Positions 35,401 to 45,374 of a stretch of 64,000 nucleotides of DNA are shown here, one piece after another; position 1 is the stretch's first letter; each line of letters opens with the position of its first letter. A program made the position numbers and the translations under genes. A model generated the notes under the pieces. It did no database searches. It saw only the letters and a list, made by a program, of their open reading frames with translations, and was not told the origin of the DNA. This DNA is from Drosophila pseudoobscura (lineage: Eukaryota; Arthropoda; Insecta; Diptera; Drosophilidae), in the NCBI RefSeq assembly GCF_009870125.1, contig NC_046680.1, forward strand, positions 8,494,001-8,558,000, in the 5' to 3' direction.

Positions 35401-37709
35401 CGAAACCAACTAAGCGAGTTGTATTGTCAACTATTGCACGATTTTATGATCCACTCGGACTTATAGGGCCAGTTATTACTAAAGCAAAAATATTTCTACA
35501 GCAGCTGTGGAAAGAAAAGCTTCATTGGGATGAAAGTCTGCCAGTCTCCTTACGCACAACTTGGATCAACTTTATTCAGCAGTTTGACTCTATGCAACAA
35601 ATTTCTTTCCCGCGCCTATCTTTCCTTCGAAGCAGCAACCTTGAAATGCATGGATTTTGTGATGCCAGCATGAGTGCTTATGGAGCTTGCATCTACGCTG
35701 TTTCGCAAGGCGACAATGGAGTCAAGGCAAATCTTCTATCTTCCAGATCTCGTGTAGCTCCACTGAAGACTATCACAATACCCAAATTGGAATTATGTGG
35801 TGCAGCGCTACTCGCTCAGCTTATGCATGAAGTGTCTTTGATGAACTTCAAGTGCTCTTATTATTGCTGGTGTGACTCCACAGTCGTTTTGGCTTGGATC
35901 AAGAATCAACCATCCAACTTCAATGTATTTGTCGCTAATAGACTTTCTGTTATTCAGGAACTCACATCTGGAATGTCTTGGCTGCACGTGCCAACTGATC
36001 TAAACCCTGCCGATATGCTTTCTCGAGGATCATTACCAGCTGAGCTCATCAATTCTCATCTTTGGAAGTATGGACCTACATACTTGACAGCCAGTAAGGA
36101 TCAATGGCCAAGTACACCTGCTCTTCCAGAGCCGGTTTTGGAGGCACGAAAAACCATACTAATTACAAACTGCGCGTCAAGATATTTGGTGGAAGAATCA
36201 AAGTTTGTAAATTCCTTCCCCAAAATGCAACGAATTTTTGCGTATGTATGCAAATTCATTCATCGACGAAAGTCTGGAATAACTGTGGAGGACTTGCGTT
36301 TGGGAACCGAACTGCTTATTCGTCTTACTCAACAATCTCGTCTATCCACTGAAATAAGAGCCCTGGAAACGCGAAAGGACATAAAGGCCTCAAGCTCGAT
36401 CGCCTCTCTTTCGCCATTTTTAGATGATTGCGGTTTGCTTCGAGTTGGAGGGCGTCTTAAAAACTCTACCTTGGACTTTGAAGCACGGCATCCCATAATA
36501 TTGCCCAAGAATCATTCCATCACTTCTGCTCTGATACGGCACTTACACGAAAAGCACCTTCACGCTGGACCCCAGTCGCTATTAGCCATCATTCGTCAAA
36601 CGTACTGGCCAATCGGTGGCCGAAAGACCGTAGCACACGTAATCCAAAAGTGTGTCAGATGTTTTAGAGTGAAGCCTCGAACTCTCGAGCAAATAATGGC
36701 AGATCTTCCGGTGGACAGAGTCAGCGAATCTCGTGCATTTTTAGTTACCGGCGTGGACTATTGCGGTCCGTTCCTGTATAAATCAGAAGTTCGAAACCGG
36801 CCCCCACTAAAGTGCTACATGAGCATTTTTATATGCTTCTCCACCAAGGCGGTTCACATCGAGCTTGTGAAGGATCTTACAACAGCTGCGTTCCTCTCTG
36901 CTCTTCGCCGTTTCATTTGCACCCGTGGAAGACCGATTCGTATTTGGTCAGATAATGCCACAAATTTTGTTGGAGCGCGGAACGAACTGGCGGAACTTAA
37001 GTCACTATTCCTAAGCGACAGTCATCAAGAAGCCGTGCATCAAGCTTGTCTCAACGATTGCATCGATTGGCGTTTCATTCCTCCTAGATCGCCACATTTT
37101 GGAGGATTGTGGGAGGCGTCAGTCAAGCTTGCTAAGAATCATCTTCGACGTGCCCTCGGATCCTCGCTTCTTGGATTTGATGAGCTGCGCACGCTCGCGT
37201 GCAATATCTGTGCAATCATTAATTCAAGGCCATTGTTTCCTCTTTCAGAGAACCCTGCAGATCTCGATGTACTCACGCCCAGCCATTTTCTAGTTGGCGC
37301 CCCTATCACAACCTTCTTGGAGCCTGACTTGGTTCATTTAAACGTCGATCGCTTGGACCGTTGGCAGAAGGTCACACAGCTTCAGCAAATCTTTTGGTCT
37401 CGCTGGCGCCAATCGTATTTAACCAGTCTTCAAGAAAGAACGAAGTGGCGCACCCGGAATCCTGAGCTTCACGTCAATGATGTCGTTCTTGTTAAGGACG
37501 AGAACTTCCCTCCTCTGAAGTGGCCTCTAGCGAGAATCCTCGAGCTCATCCCAGGAGCTGATGGCGTATCTCGAGTCGCCTTGATCAGGATGGCTACAGG
37601 TGTTAGCCGAAGAGCACTTGCAAAACTATGTCTATTGCCTCTACGAGATGAGGTGAAAGGCATGGATCCTTCCACGGGGGGAGTATGTTCGGGCGAAGCC
37701 CGAGTGTAA
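32451..37709 (+). CDS. BEL/Pao gag-pol polyprotein
   Basis: One frame of about 1752 aa from ATG 32451 (MDESNDVPENRVS). In order it shows a DUF1759-type gag region (LPTFRGGYTEWADFYSMF, about 125-270), two zinc knuckles (CVFCDNKGHNIYSC near 340, CFNCLKKGHRNTSC near 373), an aspartic protease with LLDSGSQINLI near 480, reverse transcriptase with YVDD near 895, RNase H with CDASMSAYGAC, an integrase zinc site (HLHAG...CVRCF) and the integrase core. The integrase acidic residues lie in TGVDYCGP, WSDNATNF and GGLWEASVK. A DUF5641-type C-terminus follows. No frameshift between gag and pol is needed. The stop codon lies 22-24 bases inside the 3' LTR. An upstream in-frame ATG at 32316 is less likely because it lacks family similarity. 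Confidence 0.93.
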   Translation: MDESNDVPENRVSFYKLKALSIYKKAVSLRETILNDENNPISEDALSVHLKFLEKMSDSFNVTHSNLEELDVSEIGSDLSNNFDDLAMEIEVRIRSALRRTTQNMPHHSTIRPELNVTASGNVRSRYHIPDIKLPTFRGGYTEWADFYSMFSTVIDQEPFLSKIEKFQHLRSCLDGPALEAVRSLEVSESNYDIALDILNNRFNNKRLIFQAHVAEILRHEKVEDGSTTKLRTLSDKLHSHMRALRSMGTMEEIAGCIIVNSTYKYLDSDTRTKWEELSPPNVIPTWDHFSAFLERRCQAMETMDQAMSIQIHSSQVGKHKRITHSKHSLVATNTIVLECVFCDNKGHNIYSCTRFGNLSPSLRLREARKLRVCFNCLKKGHRNTSCSSGSCRTCGEKHHTLLHINNPLPTSVNTEPANATTSPIQTDLCPGPNLSSSLVAASSPCSPPAQNLSSDVVLLATTVIMIKSRVGDLLPCRALLDSGSQINLITSRFAQRLQLKRAKGSVSVSGIGADSAFHTEGSVNLVIQSRTSDYFTSLTALVAPRITGNQPASSFDVSKWEMPSNISLADPHFNKSQRIDVLIGASLFYDILCVGQIKLERGLPIIQKTRLGWVVTGGGQYSRSSVLLAASSSTELSQTPTVGLDELVRRFWEVENCHGPATEATKEEIACEEHFKKHCSRLPSGEYCVQLPLKLSDSLLGDSYQQAYRRFLNLERKLVRKPLLKAQYAAFIKEYVDLNHMSPVKSDALKQCKFFLPHHCVLREDKTTTKLRVVFDGSACTSTGYSLNDILMSGPTIQPKLVTTLLRFRTFRIALTGDICKMYRCVRVSPQDSFLQCILWRDSPLEELRTFKLDTVTYGTKPASFLAVRSMHQLAADESSSYPIGSEVVLRDFYVDDLLTGGDTTNEVLEIIRQVSGLLAKGNFKIRKWCSNDTYVLDQTPHEDRETFVKFTDGSDVTKTLGLAWNPTSDELLFSFCPNQVPSKPTKRVVLSTIARFYDPLGLIGPVITKAKIFLQQLWKEKLHWDESLPVSLRTTWINFIQQFDSMQQISFPRLSFLRSSNLEMHGFCDASMSAYGACIYAVSQGDNGVKANLLSSRSRVAPLKTITIPKLELCGAALLAQLMHEVSLMNFKCSYYCWCDSTVVLAWIKNQPSNFNVFVANRLSVIQELTSGMSWLHVPTDLNPADMLSRGSLPAELINSHLWKYGPTYLTASKDQWPSTPALPEPVLEARKTILITNCASRYLVEESKFVNSFPKMQRIFAYVCKFIHRRKSGITVEDLRLGTELLIRLTQQSRLSTEIRALETRKDIKASSSIASLSPFLDDCGLLRVGGRLKNSTLDFEARHPIILPKNHSITSALIRHLHEKHLHAGPQSLLAIIRQTYWPIGGRKTVAHVIQKCVRCFRVKPRTLEQIMADLPVDRVSESRAFLVTGVDYCGPFLYKSEVRNRPPLKCYMSIFICFSTKAVHIELVKDLTTAAFLSALRRFICTRGRPIRIWSDNATNFVGARNELAELKSLFLSDSHQEAVHQACLNDCIDWRFIPPRSPHFGGLWEASVKLAKNHLRRALGSSLLGFDELRTLACNICAIINSRPLFPLSENPADLDVLTPSHFLVGAPITTFLEPDLVHLNVDRLDRWQKVTQLQQIFWSRWRQSYLTSLQERTKWRTRNPELHVNDVVLVKDENFPPLKWPLARILELIPGADGVSRVALIRMATGVSRRALAKLCLLPLRDEVKGMDPSTGGVCSGEARV
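37675..37683 (+). other. BEL element polypurine tract
   Basis: A GGGGGGAG-type run lies just before the 3' LTR start at 37686. It also codes for glycines at the end of the polyprotein, so the tract is inside the gene. Confidence 0.65.
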
Positions 37710-38161
37710 ATTTTATACCATTGTTTTATTGCCTATCAATTCACTTTCTTTTCTATTTTGGTCATTATACTAAACTAACGTAACGTAAGCGTAGCTTTAT
37801 CTATGCTCGCTCAGCAACATGCTCTCATTTTATCATCTATTCTTATCTATGCTCGCTCTTGTTATCTTTTCTTTCCTATGCCGTCGCTAAGCCGTCAGCA
37901 GCTGCGCCTGCTCTAGCAGTTACCGCTTGATATAGTTGGAGAACAGACCCCTTTTGTCCCCAATCTATTACTTTGGCTCGAGATCGGCTCGCTTGCCTCA
38001 TCCAAGTGTTTCACTCTAATACTATTGTAAAAGGCTCTGGCATCTTTGGCCACCCTCAACACACAAAATACCTATAATAAAATTTATAACGTTTTCGGAA
38101 ATTAATAATTTGTGAAATTATTGAACAATCATAGTCAGCGAAAAAGCTCGTTGTCTCAACA
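37686..38161 (+). repeat. BEL element 3' LTR
   Basis: A 476-bp copy of the 5' LTR, with the same hairpin at its start and the same AATAAA. It supplies the last seven codons and the stop of the gag-pol frame. Confidence 0.95.
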
Positions 38162-38490
38162 ATGTTTGAAAAGCTGCGCTGAAAGATTGACCTATGCAAG
38201 CATTTGGGACTGACCAGTTTCTGCCACCCACTGATTATTTTTATTCTTCGTTTCAGTTGAAATATTTTGGATTGAACATTCTCCTATTTATAAGAACATT
38301 ATAATTCGATAATTCCGTTTAAACTGTTTTAGCAGAAAAACATCCTATCGCCTTTGAATTAATGTACATAATTACAAGAATAATTACAGACAATACAGAT
38401 ATATTATATATATATATATAATTACCGACCTTTGATATATCTAGCAAATTTTATAGTGTCAGGTACAATAAAATTTTATTTTAGAATCAA
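38162..38490. other. Spacer between BEL element and the roadblock-like gene
   Basis: AT-rich sequence with the ATGTT target duplication at its left edge and a TA repeat near 38402-38420. It includes the 3' UTR of the minus-strand roadblock-like gene; TTTATT within 38470-38480 is a candidate poly(A) signal on that strand. No gene is seen. Confidence 0.5.
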
Positions 38491-38890
38491 TTATTTTTGG
38501 AAATCATCCTGGGCGTTTTGTACGACAATAACTGTGATTTTGGAGTCTGGCGTTAGCAGAACCTCGTTGGTTTTTGTACGCACTCTTAGCATTAAAAGTT
38601 CATCTGTGGGATCAATTATCTTCATTCCTCGCTCCAGTCGTCCGCGAATCGCCTGGAAAAGTCCAGCAAACTGAACGGAGTCATCGTGACCCATAGTACT
38701 CTTTACCGGATGCCCCAGATCGTTGAGAATTACTATATCCCGAATGTTTCTCCTTTTACTGATCTGATCGAAAGCATCCTCCACGTACCGTAGAGATCGA
38801 GGGGGCTATGAAGTAGAGGATATTTATGAACAAACTAATTTAAAACAAAAATGTATATAGTTTTACTCTTTCTGGAGCATCTAGTAACAT
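38491..38890 (-). CDS. Roadblock/LC7-family dynein light chain, second copy
   Basis: Roadblock proteins dimerise and bind the dynein intermediate chain. Two exons fit: a 24-base coding exon 38890-38867 (MLLDAPER) and 38805-38491, giving 112 aa. The split was inferred because the frame is closed by a stop in front of PPRSLRYVEDAFDQI, where a good TTCATAG acceptor lies. The roadblock core is clear: GHPVKSTM, DDSVQFAGLFQAIRG, IDPTDELLMLRVRTKTNEVL and KITVIVVQNAQD. It has diverged strongly from robl, and its N-terminus is about 15 residues longer. The genes are head to head with under 500 bases between starts. D. melanogaster has divergent, often testis-expressed roadblock paralogs; whether this is one is an inference. 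Confidence 0.8.
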
Positions 38891-39356
38891 TTTGCTACAG
38901 TGATTATCTCTGATAAACTGTTTGTATACAGATTTTTCACCTAGTTTCTTTTTTTAACAAATGATTTGGGTGGTTTCCAAGACGCGTTTCCAGTAGAAAC
39001 GGCGCTATGTGGGTCAATGCTGCAGTATATATTTTCCAATACATATAAAACATTAAAAGTCAGTAGAACGTTAATTTGGTGCCAAGGGGATATCCCCTTG
39101 GGCACAAGGGATATATTTTGAAATGTATATAATTAAAAATTTAGTCCAAAACATTTTCAAATTCATTTCAAACTTTGATATCGATATGTGTTATATTGAA
39201 CTTATGGAACTGGCTGGTGGGGTGCTGGTGAACCAATTGGTTCTCGGCAGAAATTTGTCTACAATCGATGGTATCGATAGCAGTAGCGTCCATCGCTAAT
39301 ATTGAGCAAACAAAAGTTTATTGTTTTGCGAGAAAAAAATCAAATTAATTGTAAAC
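38891..39356. promoter_or_regulatory. Divergent promoter, roadblock-like / robl
   Basis: A perfect DRE (TATCGATA) lies at 39272-39279, 78 bases upstream of the robl start codon. A second CAATCGATGG lies just before it. A local inverted sequence, AAGGGGATATCCCCTTGG, is at about 39089-39106. The side facing the roadblock-like gene has no recognised motif, which fits different expression of the two genes. Confidence 0.6.
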
Positions 39357-39764
39357 ATGGTAAGTGGCAACCGGTATTATTATAATCTACAAACAATATC
39401 ATCGCCCCGCATTTTCAGTCGCAAGAGGTTGAGGAGACACTGAAACGGATCCAGAGTCACAAAGGCGTTGTAGGTACCATTGTGGTCAACAATGAAGGTG
39501 GGTGCATAGATGGCTTACCTTAATAACTGATGACCAATCCGATCCCAATTAGGTATTCCGGTGAAGTCTACTCTGGACAATACAACGACCGTGCAATATG
39601 CTGGCCTGATGAGTCAGCTGGCTGACAAGGCTCGGAGCGTTGTGAGAGATTTGGACCCGTCCAACGACATGACATTCCTGCGGGTGCGCTCGAAGAAGCA
39701 CGAAATCATGGTGGCTCCCGACAAGGACTTTATACTCATAGTCATTCAAAATCCAACCGATTAG
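39357..39764 (+). CDS. robl: Dynein light chain roadblock
   Basis: This is a cytoplasmic dynein subunit for axonal transport and mitosis. Three exons fit: 39357-39359, 39419-39497 and 39553-39764, giving 97 aa, the same size as human DYNLRB1. The first coding exon is only the ATG; the rest starts [16 protein letters not shown]. The conserved core reads [36 protein letters not shown] and [20 protein letters not shown]. The DRE upstream fits broad expression. It shares a divergent promoter with a second roadblock gene. Confidence 0.96.
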
Positions 39765-40137
39765 GCTGCTAACGCCCGAGAATTAAAAGCTGAAATTACC
39801 TAATGAACATTACTATATATTCAAATTGTACGTGAAAGAAATCATAAATATATTTATGCATAAAAGACTCGGGACGCTGACATCATATGTTTTCGCCAAT
39901 GAGCCAGTTTGCTAGCGCTACCTCGTTGTGCTAACACACGCTCCAACGTTTTTATGCAGTATTTAGCCGACTGTTTTAAAATGCAACCCTAACTAGCACA
40001 ACTTTCTCAGCGCCAGTTGGTATTAAAAAATACTCTGCGAAAAATATGAAACTTGAAGAATTTTTATGTCAAAGATATCGTGTATTTTTGGTAAGTAAAA
40101 GGATCTCCAAGAAGAATCTCAAAGCCGGCTAAGCTCA
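39765..40137 (+). other. robl 3' UTR and spacer
   Basis: No gene is seen. The robl 3' UTR follows the stop; AATTAAAAG near 39780 and TCATAAATATA near 39841 are possible processing signals. The rest is AT-rich without recognised features. Confidence 0.45.
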
Positions 40138-40937
40138 AGCTGTTATCCTGTTAAAATACAGTCGGGTAAGTGTTCTTTTTTTCATTGGTATATTTTGAAA
40201 ATTAAACGTTATATTTCTGAGGATCAGAACGTTTATTTGATCAATAATTTCGCGGGCACACTGCAAGATTCCATGTCTATCTCTTTCTAGTATTTTCAAA
40301 ATATTTTTTACGATGCACCAATGTAAAAATCGAGTTGAAATTTCAGTTAGCTTAGAGCCAAGTCTCAGGCCACATCAAATTAGTAGTGATCAGCATAGTA
40401 TTCTGATCGTTTTTTTTCCCTCAAAATCTTTATTTTCAAAAATAGCGGAGAAACTGCGTGTCAAAGAGTTAACGGAGAATTTCGCACACTAGCGCTTCTA
40501 CGCGGCTTCCATGAAAAAAAAACGGACAAGCTTGTCAAAAGACGTACACATTTCCCCTTCAGGTGTCGCTTTTGATAATTACATACAAATGTAGTTGCTA
40601 TGTAACAAATCTGTTGTTATCGTTTATTTTCTACATAAAACAGTTTAATTTTCTGGATATCGTTGCTTACCTCTTGTGTTTAGAACTAATTTTAGAGACA
40701 AAGCAATCAAAATGGGTAACCGAATTTATGTAGTCTTGTAGGAAATTTATTCCTCAATCGAATAAAATTATGAGTTCTGAGCTGAAAACCCTAGCTAGTT
40801 AGTGATACTCAACCGAATATCAAAATCGAGGAATATGATTGAATGTGAATACAAAATTCGTGAGTATATTTTGGTATATCTTGATACTGCGACGTATATT
40901 GTGGTATATTTCTGAGGGGCTCGCCGCGGCCACACTG
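40138..40937 (-). repeat. Copy R5 of the dispersed motif-1/6 element (reversed, two blocks)
   Basis: The block 40735-40937 read on the minus strand has CAGTGTGGCCG, CTCAGAAATATACC, AATATACTCACGAATT, TTTTGATATTCGG, CTAGCTAG and CATAATTTTATTCGATT, in the same order as the copies at 30548 and 52590. A second fragment at about 40150-40230 has GGTATATTTTGAAAAT and TATATTTCTGAGGATCAGAACG. The sequence between (about 40240-40720) shows nothing I recognise. The motif-1 end points toward the plus-strand transposase-derived gene. Confidence 0.6.
40927..40937 (+). promoter_or_regulatory. Motif 1-like site facing the transposase-derived gene
   Basis: CGGCCACACTG differs by one base from the motif 1 consensus (T to C at position 4). 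It directly follows motif 6 units (GTGGTATATTTCTGAGG). It is the probable core promoter of the plus-strand gene whose coding exon starts at 46046. Confidence 0.55.
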
Positions 40938-43900
40938 GTGAAAACATAAAAGTTGAAAATTGCATTTAAAAAATCATTAAAAGTATGGCTAAGTCGTCTG
41001 AAAATTGATTGAAAAAATTAGATATATTACCCGTTCCAGACAGTGTACGCGTGTGGAAATCGACAAAAAAAAAAACAAATTTCAAGCGAAAAGGTAAATG
41101 TGGAATGGGCGTGCAGAGGGAGCAGCAGTAAAGAAAATGGCGTAATCACGCACTCAAACCCAAAAGCAAACCAACAAACGCAACGTAAACGGAATAAACG
41201 ATATCCAATCAGCCAGTCAGCAATAATTTTTATAAAAAACAGCCAAAGAGCAAGAAACAAAATTGAGAAAAAGAATAAATGTATTATAAAGTGAAAAATT
41301 GTGAGGAAAGCAGCGTAAGCAACGCTTTTTATTGTGCAGCCATATTTTTTTCGTGAAAAAAAACGTAAATGATGCATATATACGTATGTACATATAAAGA
41401 ATTAACTGAAAAAAAGAAGCACTTCGTATCAGATCGTCCCGTTGTTCGCAAACACAAGCAGTTTTCAACGCGATTCGATTCTCGTTCAACGTACGTTGAT
41501 ATATAAGTACATACATACATATGTACACACGTATATTCATATAAATATATGTGTGTGTTCATTTGTATGTACACATGTACTTTCAATATCGCGATGGCAT
41601 CACAAAAACACGACGCGCACAAACACACGCACGCATGTTCGGACATAGAGACAATATTGTATGTATGTATACGTTTGGTTCGACTGGTTGTTGTTGCTGC
41701 TGCTGTTGTTGTAAATAGCCGTGAGCGAGCAGAGCGAACACATAAGGGCTGGCTCAATTTATAAATATAAAAAAGCATGTGGCTGCGCAGCGGCTGAGCA
41801 GCCAGCGTCGTTGTCCGCAGAGCGCAAGGGATTTTATTACGTCGAGCGTTTCGTTCGGTCGTTGGGTTCGTTTTATATTTTTGGATATTTACACATGTTC
41901 ATGCATCTCTCCATTCCATATCCCATATGCATCTCTTTCTCTCTCTCTCTCTCTTCGGCTCTTGCTCTGTGTGTGAGAGCTGCTCTGCTGGCTCCTTGAA
42001 TGCAACGTAACGGGAAACTGGCGAGTGCAACGCGAGACGTGACAACGTGAAAGGGTATAGCCATGGAAAAGGGAGAGGGTAAAGTGCATGTGGGGACTGC
42101 AGAGAGTGCAGCGACAACCGTATTCGATCCCCACCCGCAAAGCGTGGTCCGTGAAATATTTCACGATACATTTTCCTTTGGTCATAGGGCTTGCCCAGCA
42201 ACACCAATACATATACATACAAATACAGTCCGGTTCGTGAAAATAGTGCAGCCAATTAAAACGGGCTGAAAGCACCGTTCTTGAAGGGATACCTGTGTAA
42301 ATGGAACCTAGTGAAAGCTCTATAAAATGTGACTCCATGTGGTACCGGATATTCCTCGTAAACTTAACTTAAATATCGAATGTGAATCACTTTTGGATGA
42401 AAATGTGCTAACGTCACGGCAAATAACGCTGAAACAGTTCCTCGAACATGAGTCAATTGCTTAAAACCTGATTAGTCATTGTTTTACAGATGTCCAACTT
42501 AATTAAGAAATTTGTCAAGGGCATATTTTGCAGCATTGATTAGATTGTACGTTGTCTTTGCTCGTTTCGACTATCCATCCACACAACAAGAAGGGAATTC
42601 CAGTACAATTTCTTGCAGAAAAAATGAGCCTGAAAGATCTTAAAAATTGGTAAACAGCTTGTACCGATTCTCTGACGTCTCACTCTCATGAATCTAAAAA
42701 CGTGCCTCCCTTCGTTGCAAACGACGACTCAAAATTGTACTACCTTTTGTAAGGAGAGACATTTTCAAACCAAAACTTGTATGCCTACAGCGATTCCAAG
42801 GGCTCTGCTCTCCTACAAATTTCTTGATACCAGCATCAGCGACTGCTACTGCGACGGCAGTGAAATATGTAGTTTCACCCAAGTACAACCAGTTTTTGGC
42901 GTTCATTTACGAACACAAGGCCAAAGTTCAAACAAAACAAAGGTTCTCGTGCCATTTGAGCTTTTGCTTGCTGCCTTCTGCGGTATCTTATCACGAGTGT
43001 GTGTGTGTGTGTGAGTGTGTGCTTGGAACTTGTGAGCACTCGCTAAACTATCAATCAGTGCTCCGTATATATCTCAAACTTCTTATAATTGCGCAGAAGA
43101 ATGCAGTGCGGAATTTAATCGACATGGAAAATGAGCGGCGGAGAATGATATCGATTGTGGGCCAGCTGTTTATCCGTAGAAAGCTGCAGCAATAACTGTG
43201 GATCTAAGTCGCTTTCAGCTCAAACGTTAAGTGGAAATCTCTACAGACATTTGCGCCAGCAACTGATTGACATATTGATCGGTAAGGGATCTGGGGTTTG
43301 CGTGGAACCAATCGTTTATAGAGATTCGATTCCCCCTAAAAGGAGTCAATGAACTGTTTTTCAATGTGACTAGAACTGCCAAGGGCATTTGTGTTTGAAA
43401 ATAATACATTCCTCCAAATTGGTACATACAGTGCCCACCCGATTGAGGGAATAACTTTTAGTTCTCTCTAGTGTGTTCAATATTGTAAAATTATTTCATC
43501 AAAAGCTGTGTGTAAACACGAAAGATGGCTATGAATTCGGGCCAATTTGGCAAAAGTCACTTTTAAATTTCAAAAAAGTTGCCCAGCCTTCTCGTCTTCC
43601 CACATTGAACTTTCGACCCGCTGACCGGTCAGACCCTGGTGAGACTTTGGCCCCAGCTGCACCTACTCCGGTGCCACAGCTGAGGGACTACAGCGATACA
43701 CGACCGACTTTGCAGCAGTCCAAGTCCTTCAGTTGACATCCGCAGAGCAACCCCAAACACACACACGCACAGAGCGAGCGACGTAGATGAAGTGAAACGG
43801 ATACAATGCCCTGCGGCAGCCGCTGAGGCGGCAGCGCCAGCGCCAGCACCAGCGCCAGCTTTCTTCCCTTGCTTTAATCGAAAAACAGGATTTTCATCCC

Positions 43901-44483
43901 CGTCGAGAGCAGACTTTAGTTTTAATTTCATTATAACTGGAGAAATTGCAGTAGGACTGCTCTGGCAAGAAACATGCGTATTAAATTCACAATTTCCCAG
44001 ATGGAAATAGAAAGAGCGAGAGGGCACGTGGAAGTGGAAGGGGGATGGCGAGAGCGAGAGTGGACGAGGGTAAACTATTTTATTGAAATGAAATTTATTA
44101 GGCGATTAGTTAGTTAGGTGCCGCCGCCCTTAACCCGGGGGGAGGGGGAATACAAGGTGGAGCATGTGCGTGCGCGTGGCCAGCGAAACGTTGTCGTCAT
44201 CGCCCCCCATAGTCATAGTCGTCGTCGCAGTCGCATTTCGAGTCAGATGATAAAGGCAAATACATACACACACGTACTAAATAATCCGGGGATGTGGCCG
44301 CAACGTTATCGCGGCGCCCTCTGAAAAAAAAACAACAACAAATGGAAATAATAGAAAAACTTATATTTGGCATTCCAATCGAAAACAAATCCAGGAATAT
44401 ATATTTTTGGAACCCGGGACTGTAGGATTACAGTAATTTCAGTGCAGCTCTGCAACACCTGCTCTCTTGCATTCTCTCTTTAG

Positions 44484-44485
<2 letters not shown>

Positions 44486-44516
<31 letters not shown>

Positions 44517-44517
44517 C
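44486..44517. repeat. (CT)n microsatellite
   Basis: A run of CT dinucleotides, a GAGA-factor type sequence, lies in the intron of the transposase-derived gene. A GA tract at 44683-44706 lies 170 bases away, so the two can pair as a long inverted repeat. Confidence 0.85.
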
Positions 44518-45352
44518 CGCTGTGTGTGTGCGCTCTCTCTTGTGCTGTACTTTTGACCCTCCAACCACTTGTTTCGATTTTCGCAAGAAATGGGACCACA
44601 CCACACTGACAAGGAGCAGACACAACAAAAACGAAAAGAAGAATGAACAAAAAAAAAACAAAAGGTAAACAGAGAAGCTAAGTAGAGAGAGAGAGAGAGA
44701 GAGAGATGGGCGGACGGAACGAAACGGAGTTGCAAATATTGCAACTGTTTAAAATTTCCAAAATACTAAAATTGCAAGTCGAAAACTGCACTTGCGTGTA
44801 GGTGTGTGTGTGTGTGCTCTCATTTCGTGCTGAAAGAGAATACACAAAAGGGACCGACGACAGGCAGGCGGCGAGAAAAGGACGGGCAGATAGACAGACA
44901 GACAGACGGATAGGCCGGAGGAAGACCTTTTATTTACTTTCTGCTAGGGAAGAGAGGAGAGGGCCGACCCGACCTGAAATCTGAGCATTTTGAACATCTG
45001 TTCAGAAAATTTTGGTTTGTTGATTTCACCAGCCAAAAAATTATTGAATACATGTTTTGGGCTGCATCTGTGTGGATGTGCAAGTACAGACACACACACA
45101 GACATACTACACATGCACAGTATGTATACTGCATATATAAGCACACACAATGCAAAGTGTGAAACAAGACTCTTTTTCACATACCTGCTTTACTTTATTC
45201 CAGGTAACGTCGACGACAACGGAATAACTAAGAGAAGCCAGCAACCAGCAGCAGCGGCAGCACGAAGCGAGCAGCAGAGCACGCAGAATAAAGAAACAAG
45301 GAAACATTTGCACAGCACAACCGAGCAACTGCAGCAGCAGCAGCAGCCAGGC

Positions 45353-45374
45353 CAGGCAGGCAGGCAGGCAGGCA
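45353..45374. repeat. (GGCA)n tract in 5' leader
   Basis: Five tandem GGCA units lie in the probable 5' UTR of the transposase-derived gene, after CAGCAG repeats. Confidence 0.8.

Larger units (their letters stand above)
31718..38161 (+). mobile_element. Complete BEL/Pao LTR retrotransposon
   Basis: The element is 6444 bp with 476-bp direct LTRs at both ends (TG...CA). It has a 5-bp target duplication, ATGTT, at 31713-31717 and 38162-38166. A primer-binding site starts TGGTGACCCCGACGTGAT at 32195, just after the 5' LTR. A purine-rich tract GGGGGGAG lies before the 3' LTR at about 37675-37683. One long intact frame encodes gag-pol, with no env frame. The LTRs look identical by eye and the frame is unbroken, so the insertion is recent and possibly active. 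It sits between the EDTP promoter and the roadblock genes. Confidence 0.95.

Noticed and set aside
42688-43195. Overlapping plus frames of 108 and 123 codons
   Set aside because: They lie in the presumed leader intron of the transposase-derived gene and include a GT repeat. No domain or conserved-looking start.
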